Shown here one piece after another: positions 14,050-17,327 of a stretch of DNA of 17,327 nucleotides. The notes under the pieces were generated by a model. That model was not told where the DNA came from, did no database searches, and saw nothing but the letters and a program-made list of their open reading frames with translations. This DNA is from an uncultured bacterium. Its GTDB lineage: Bacteria; Patescibacteriota; Saccharimonadia; Saccharimonadales; Saccharimonadaceae. Location: assembly GCA_937922985.1 (NCBI GenBank), contig CALAKV010000040.1, forward strand, positions 1 to 17,327, written 5' to 3'. Position numbers and translations under genes: made by a program. Each line of letters opens with the position of its first letter. Within the stretch, counting starts at the first letter, position 1.

Positions 14050-15354
14050 ATGAGTTTTCGAAGTAAAATAACAATTTTTATTCTTGCGGTATTATTCTCA
14101 GTGATGAGCTTTGGTCATTCTACTTTTGCTGCTAAGGATATAACTAGCCAGCTAAAGATTGAGCCTAAAAGCATTAAGAGTAGTGGGCGTGAATGGTCTA
14201 TTGATATTTCTGGCCAGAATGTTAAGGAAGGAGATTGGGCGACTTTTCGTGCTGAGAATGTGTCCTTAATTCCTGGAGGAAAAGTAGACCTTAAGTATAA
14301 GGGCGATAAAATTGGTGAGATATTGGTTGATAAGAAATATAGTGACGGTCATGAATTGAACTATCAATCTGTTGTTCGTAATGATGAAAATGCTAAACCG
14401 GGATCTATTGTTTGGCAGGGGAAAATTGTTTTCAATAAGAATATTGAAAAATATGCTGATTTTAAATCTTCTATTTCAAATAATAATACTAATTATTTTT
14501 CATATGTAAATCGTGATGTTACTGTAGAAACTAAAATTATTGGTAGCACTACTTTAAAAGGTGAAGATGTTAAATTAACTAAACGAGCGTTATTAAATTA
14601 TAATAATACCACAGTTAATGGTAGCGCAGCTGAATTCAATACCAATAATGATGTATCTAGGTTTAGTGGCGCTATCACTATATCTAAAAATAATCCTATA
14701 AAAGCTGGAGATAAGATTAAATTTAGTATGCACGAAGATTCTTCTATACGTTTTATTGATAAAGATTTTCCTGTTGGCACAAAGCTGTGGTTTAGTAAAT
14801 CTCGTGAAGGTATATCTAGCTCAACCCCAGTTAATAAATATGGTGTATATTTTGCTGGAGGTCCAAGTATAGAATTTAAAATAATTTCTCGTTCTGATTC
14901 TGAAATTATTATTGAGGCTATGAATAACAGTGCGCCTATAGATGGGGTTTATGGAGCTTGGATTTCATCTATAAAGGTTATAGATGGTTCAATGGTTAAA
15001 AATGGTGTAATTAGCGGAGTTAAATATACTGTTGAAGCAATAGCTAAAGATGGTAAAGTTATTAATAAAAGAGACTTCAATCAGAACGCATCTATTTATG
15101 GTAGCAACGTAGAAACCTATGCCAAAATCCGTAGGCCTGAGGCAAAACCGCAAAAACCTGCTCCTGTGCCAACTCCAGCTCAGCCACAGCCAGCCGTTGA
15201 GACACCAAAAGCTGAAAAGCCTTCAGAAGGTAAAGTTCAAGCTCCAAATACTGGTTTCGAAAAATCTCAGAATTTCATTATTTTAGCTTTTGCTGTTTTG
15301 GGCGTAACTACTGCAGTAGTTTTTCGCAAAAAATTGGCAAAAATAAAAATCTAA
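14050..15354 (+). CDS. Secreted surface protein with C-terminal APNTG sortase-type sorting signal (paralogue 2)
   Basis: A 434-residue paralogue of the preceding protein. The signal peptide (about 1-28, FRSKITIFILA core, ending in FAA) is nearly the same. The mature body is strongly diverged but keeps landmarks in order: KAGDKIKF, SMHEDSSIRF (compare KMAEDSSLNF) and GVKYTVEAIAKDGK (compare NIKYHVQIVASDGS). The linker (about 358-395) is Pro/Ala/Lys-rich instead of Lys/Asp-rich. The sorting signal is APNTG (398-402), then a hydrophobic segment and the basic end FRKKLAKIKI. Like paralogue 1 it is predicted to be exported by Sec and attached to the cell envelope by a sortase cleaving in PNTG. Ligand and role (adhesion to a host bacterium is one option) are not shown by sequence. 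Ribosome site GGGAG is 4 bases before the ATG. Confidence 0.8.
   Translation: MSFRSKITIFILAVLFSVMSFGHSTFAAKDITSQLKIEPKSIKSSGREWSIDISGQNVKEGDWATFRAENVSLIPGGKVDLKYKGDKIGEILVDKKYSDGHELNYQSVVRNDENAKPGSIVWQGKIVFNKNIEKYADFKSSISNNNTNYFSYVNRDVTVETKIIGSTTLKGEDVKLTKRALLNYNNTTVNGSAAEFNTNNDVSRFSGAITISKNNPIKAGDKIKFSMHEDSSIRFIDKDFPVGTKLWFSKSREGISSSTPVNKYGVYFAGGPSIEFKIISRSDSEIIIEAMNNSAPIDGVYGAWISSIKVIDGSMVKNGVISGVKYTVEAIAKDGKVINKRDFNQNASIYGSNVETYAKIRRPEAKPQKPAPVPTPAQPQPAVETPKAEKPSEGKVQAPNTGFEKSQNFIILAFAVLGVTTAVVFRKKLAKIKI
14055..14087 (+). repeat. 33-base direct repeat, copy 2 (signal peptide coding region)
   Basis: Identical to 12591-12623. Beyond it the two genes diverge quickly at DNA level, so this stretch and the promoter region are the best-preserved remains of the duplication. 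Confidence 0.9.
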
Positions 15355-15372
15355 TTTTATAGTAATTTAAAT

Positions 15373-15402
15373 AAAAAGCTCTCGAAAAACGGGAGCTTTT
15401 TT
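15373..15402 (+). terminator. Rho-independent terminator after the second surface-protein gene
   Basis: A 12-bp stem, AAAAAGCTCTCG (15373-15384) against CGGGAGCTTTTT (15390-15401), with one G-U pair and a loop of five A residues, ending in six T residues. The glyS -10 element begins immediately after it. Confidence 0.88.
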
Positions 15403-15410
15403 GGTATAAT
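15402..15410 (+). promoter_or_regulatory. Extended -10 promoter of glyS
   Basis: TGGTATAAT: a perfect extended -10 abutting the preceding terminator. Any -35 would lie inside the terminator stem and is poor. The leader is under 20 bases and holds GGAGG (15427-15431), 4 bases before ATG 15436. It is too short to contain a T-box riboswitch. Confidence 0.65.
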
Positions 15411-15435
15411 AGTTAAAAGATTATACGGAGGAAAA

Positions 15436-16785
15436 ATGAAGAACGAAGATTTGATGGATAAAATTGTTAGTCTTGCCAAGCGGCGTGGTTTTATTTGGCA
15501 GGGTAGTGAAGTTTATGGCGGAATGCGCGGAACTTGGGACTACGGCCCCCTCGGGCTAGCTTTAAAGCGCAAAATCATGAACGAGTGGTGGAGCTTCTTT
15601 GTTGAAAATCGTGAAGACATGTTTGGTGTTGATGCTGCAATTATCATGAACCCAAAAGTTTGGCAAGCGAGTGGACATGCTGTAACTTTCGCCGACCCTT
15701 TGGTGGAAGATTTAAAAACGGGTGAACGTTATCGTGCAGATCATCTTTTAAAAGACGCTGGAATTGAGGCAGAAGGCCTTTCGAACGAAAAAATCACTGA
15801 AATTATCCGTGAGCAAGGCTTGAAATCGCCAAAAGGGAATGAGCTTAGTGAAGTTCGAAGTTTTAATATGATGTTTCAAACTAATGTCGGCGCAGTAGTG
15901 AATGAAAATTCAACTGCATATCTTCGACCAGAAACTGCTCAGGGAATTTTTACTAATTACAAAAATGTTGTTGATTCGTTCTATCCGAGCTTACCATTTG
16001 GCCTTGCGCAACAAGGAAAAGCCTTTCGAAACGAGATTTCACCCCGAGATTTTGTTTTTCGTTCTCGTGAGTTTGAGCAAATGGAGATTGAATATTTTGT
16101 AAATCCTGAGAATTGGAAAGCTGAATTTGAAAAATTACTTGATTTAGTTCGAAAATTCTTAACTGAAAAAATGGGCTTACCACAAAGTTCGCTATATGAG
16201 CTTGAAGTTCCAGAAGATGACCGCGCGCATTATTCGAAGCGCACTGTTGATTTTGAATTTAATTACCCAATTGGTAAAGAAGAATTGATGGGGATCGCTT
16301 ATCGCACTGATTTTGATCTTGCGAACATTCAGCGAGTGAGCGGTAAGAATATGGAATATACTGACAAGCAAACGCGCAAAAAGTTTATTCCTCATGTGAT
16401 TGAGCCAAGTTTTGGCGTTGAGCGGCTTTTGATGGCGGTTCTTTCGGATGCTTATCACGAGGTTGAAACCGATGGCAAAACTCGCATTTTTTTGGCATTA
16501 CCTGAAAATCTTGCTCCAACAAAAATTATTGTGGCGCCACTTCTTAAAAATAAAGAAGCTTTGGTTGAAAAAGCACGAGAAATTTATCTTGAGCTTCGCC
16601 AAAAATACAAAAATGTTGAATTTGATTTGAGCGGAAAAGTTGGAAAAGTTTACGCCAAGGCCGATGAAATTGGTGTGCCAAAAGTTGTTGTTATTGATTT
16701 TGACACAATTGAGGGCGATGGCTTGGTAAGCGTTCGAAATCGAGATGACGCCTCACAAATTCGCGTAAAATCGAGCGAGATTTAA
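15436..16785 (+). CDS. glyS: Glycyl-tRNA synthetase, homodimeric (alpha2) type
   Basis: Class II synthetase that charges tRNA-Gly in the cytoplasm; 449 residues, the usual length for the single-chain bacterial alpha2 form and unlike the two-subunit alpha/beta enzyme. Landmarks in order: the N-terminal RRGFIWQGSEVYGG and WDYGPLG (34-40), the glycine-site strand YLRPETAQG (162-170), motif 2 with FRNEISPRDFVFRSREFEQ (from 197), motif 3 EPSFGVERLL (323-332, Arg330) and a C-terminal anticodon-binding domain (about 355-445). The Cys pairs that bind zinc in some family members are replaced in the 88-145 region (LVEDLKTGERYRAD). It has its own promoter and a strong ribosome site. Its TAA stop shares its last base with the ATG of the next gene, so the two are coupled. 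The proline enzyme is encoded at the other end of the window. Confidence 0.96.
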   Translation: MKNEDLMDKIVSLAKRRGFIWQGSEVYGGMRGTWDYGPLGLALKRKIMNEWWSFFVENREDMFGVDAAIIMNPKVWQASGHAVTFADPLVEDLKTGERYRADHLLKDAGIEAEGLSNEKITEIIREQGLKSPKGNELSEVRSFNMMFQTNVGAVVNENSTAYLRPETAQGIFTNYKNVVDSFYPSLPFGLAQQGKAFRNEISPRDFVFRSREFEQMEIEYFVNPENWKAEFEKLLDLVRKFLTEKMGLPQSSLYELEVPEDDRAHYSKRTVDFEFNYPIGKEELMGIAYRTDFDLANIQRVSGKNMEYTDKQTRKKFIPHVIEPSFGVERLLMAVLSDAYHEVETDGKTRIFLALPENLAPTKIIVAPLLKNKEALVEKAREIYLELRQKYKNVEFDLSGKVGKVYAKADEIGVPKVVVIDFDTIEGDGLVSVRNRDDASQIRVKSSEI

Positions 16786-17327
16786 TGAAAAAAATTAGTT
16801 CATCGCAAAACCCTTTGGCTAAAAAACTTGTTCAACTTTCGAATAAACAAAGCTTTCGAAATAAACAGGGGCTAACTATTATTGAGGGTGTTCATTTGGC
16901 TAGCGAATGGCTTAAAGCTTTTGGTTCGCCAGAGATTTGCGTTGTCTCAAGTTCTTCTAAAAGTTTTGAGGTTGAACAAGTGATTAAAAAATGTGAAGAG
17001 CTTGGCGTTAAAATTGTTGAGCTTGAGCCGAATATTTATACCAAAATTAGCCCCGTAATTGAAGGCATTGGAATACTTTTTGTTGTAAAAATATCAACTT
17101 TTCAAGATGTCGACTTTCGAAAAGATACGATTTTTCTTGAAAAGATTCAAGATCCGGGTAATCTTGGCACGATTTTGCGTAGTGCGGTCGGTTTTGGTGT
17201 TGAACAAATTATTTGCTCGAAAGGGACTGTTTCGGCTTGGTCTCCAAAGGTGCTGCGATCTGGAATGGGGGCGCATTTTAAACTAAAAATTTTCGAAAAC
17301 CAAGATTTAAATTTATTAGTTAATAAA
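16785..17327 (+). CDS. SpoU/TrmH-family RNA 2'-O-methyltransferase (3' end outside window)
   Basis: 181 codons, open to the last base of the window. SpoU-family enzymes transfer a methyl group from S-adenosylmethionine to a ribose 2'-hydroxyl in rRNA or tRNA. The N-terminal substrate-binding domain (about 1-100) has the typical NPLAKKLVQL and EGVHLASEW. The SPOUT catalytic domain starts at about 115: motif 1 is FLEKIQDPGNLGTILRSA (117-134), with Asn126 and Arg132, and motif 2 is SPKVLRSGMGAHF (153-165). The knot-forming motif 3 lies beyond the window. The ATG overlaps the glyS stop by one base with no clear Shine-Dalgarno, which suggests translational coupling. The target (23S rRNA as for RlmB/TsnR, or a tRNA) cannot be decided from the visible part. 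Confidence 0.88.
   Translation, partial: MKKISSSQNPLAKKLVQLSNKQSFRNKQGLTIIEGVHLASEWLKAFGSPEICVVSSSSKSFEVEQVIKKCEELGVKIVELEPNIYTKISPVIEGIGILFVVKISTFQDVDFRKDTIFLEKIQDPGNLGTILRSAVGFGVEQIICSKGTVSAWSPKVLRSGMGAHFKLKIFENQDLNLLVNK

Larger units (their letters stand above)
518..17297. repeat. Dispersed palindromic hexamer TTCGAA, 59 copies
   Basis: I read 59 copies. First positions include 518, 712, 1006, 1136, 1303, 1449, 1478, 1539, 1607, 1783, 1914, 2054, 2253, 2646, 3133, 3283, 3448, 3982, 4136, 5072, 5791, 5871, 5963, 6234, 7155, 7301, 7635, 7772, 7890, 8112, 8962, 9035, 9187, 9611, 9735, 9984, 10635, 11002, 11085, 11220, 11719, 11934, 12115, 12152, 12213, 12493, 12593, 14057, 15256, 15780, 15854, 16025, 16148, 16233, 16733, 16838, 16855, 17116 and 17292. 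In genes the codon phases are 16 (TTC GAA), 19 (T TCG AA) and 21 (TT CGA A); three copies are non-coding. Many extend to TTTCGAAA. The function is unknown. Confidence 0.85.

Noticed and set aside
15403..15435. T-box or other riboswitch before glyS.
   Set aside because: The leader between the -10 box and the ATG is under 30 bases, too short for any known T-box, and no structured element is visible.
1..17327. Alternative genetic code with UGA as glycine (code 25), as in Gracilibacteria.
   Set aside because: RF2 is present, murD and the histidine kinase gene end in TGA at their natural ends, and no in-frame TGA interrupts a conserved protein.
1..17327. CRISPR array, insertion sequence, integrase or attachment site at the tRNA.
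   Set aside because: No regularly spaced repeats, transposase or integrase motifs were seen, and the 3' end of tRNA-Phe is not repeated in the window. The only long direct repeat is the 33-base gene-duplication remnant.

Overview
The window looks like a chromosomal segment of a reduced, low-GC (about one third G+C by eye) Patescibacteria/CPR bacterium, most probably a Saccharibacterium (TM7). This is inference. It rests on the compact layout, the short prolyl-tRNA synthetase, a VirB6/TrbL-like conjugation-type membrane protein, a DUF2207 protein with a Gly-rich tail, and surface proteins ending in APNTG sorting signals. A class-II release factor 2 gene is present, and murD and the histidine kinase gene end in UGA, so UGA is a stop here. 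That argues against Gracilibacteria or Absconditabacteria, which read UGA as glycine. Every gene is on the + strand and no gap exceeds 300 bases without a gene.

Layout: 5'-truncated proS; a D-2-hydroxyacid dehydrogenase overlapping a DUF2207 membrane protein; terminator; a large VirB6/TrbL-like membrane protein; terminator; murD, mscL and prfB in a tight run, with an extra promoter inside the end of murD; a hairpin; tRNA-Phe(GAA); a single-span membrane protein; an overlapping run of minimal histidine kinase, stand-alone receiver and recO; terminator; two tandem paralogous secreted proteins with sortase-type signals; terminator; glyS overlapping a SpoU-family RNA methyltransferase cut by the window end. 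Translation genes (proS, prfB, tRNA-Phe, glyS, SpoU) and envelope genes (murD, mscL, DUF2207, VirB6-like, surface proteins) dominate.

Two signals go beyond the gene list. First, the palindrome TTCGAA occurs 59 times by my reading, roughly tenfold more than composition predicts. It is spread almost evenly over the three codon phases (16, 19 and 21) and also occurs in non-coding DNA (3), so it looks selected at DNA level, like the HIP1 octamer of cyanobacteria or an uptake or methylation site. It is absent from the bodies of the two surface-protein genes. Second, five genes have a -10 box only 6 to 9 bases before the start codon and no Shine-Dalgarno sequence, which implies leaderless or nearly leaderless mRNAs, while four others have proper leaders with GGAG-type ribosome sites.
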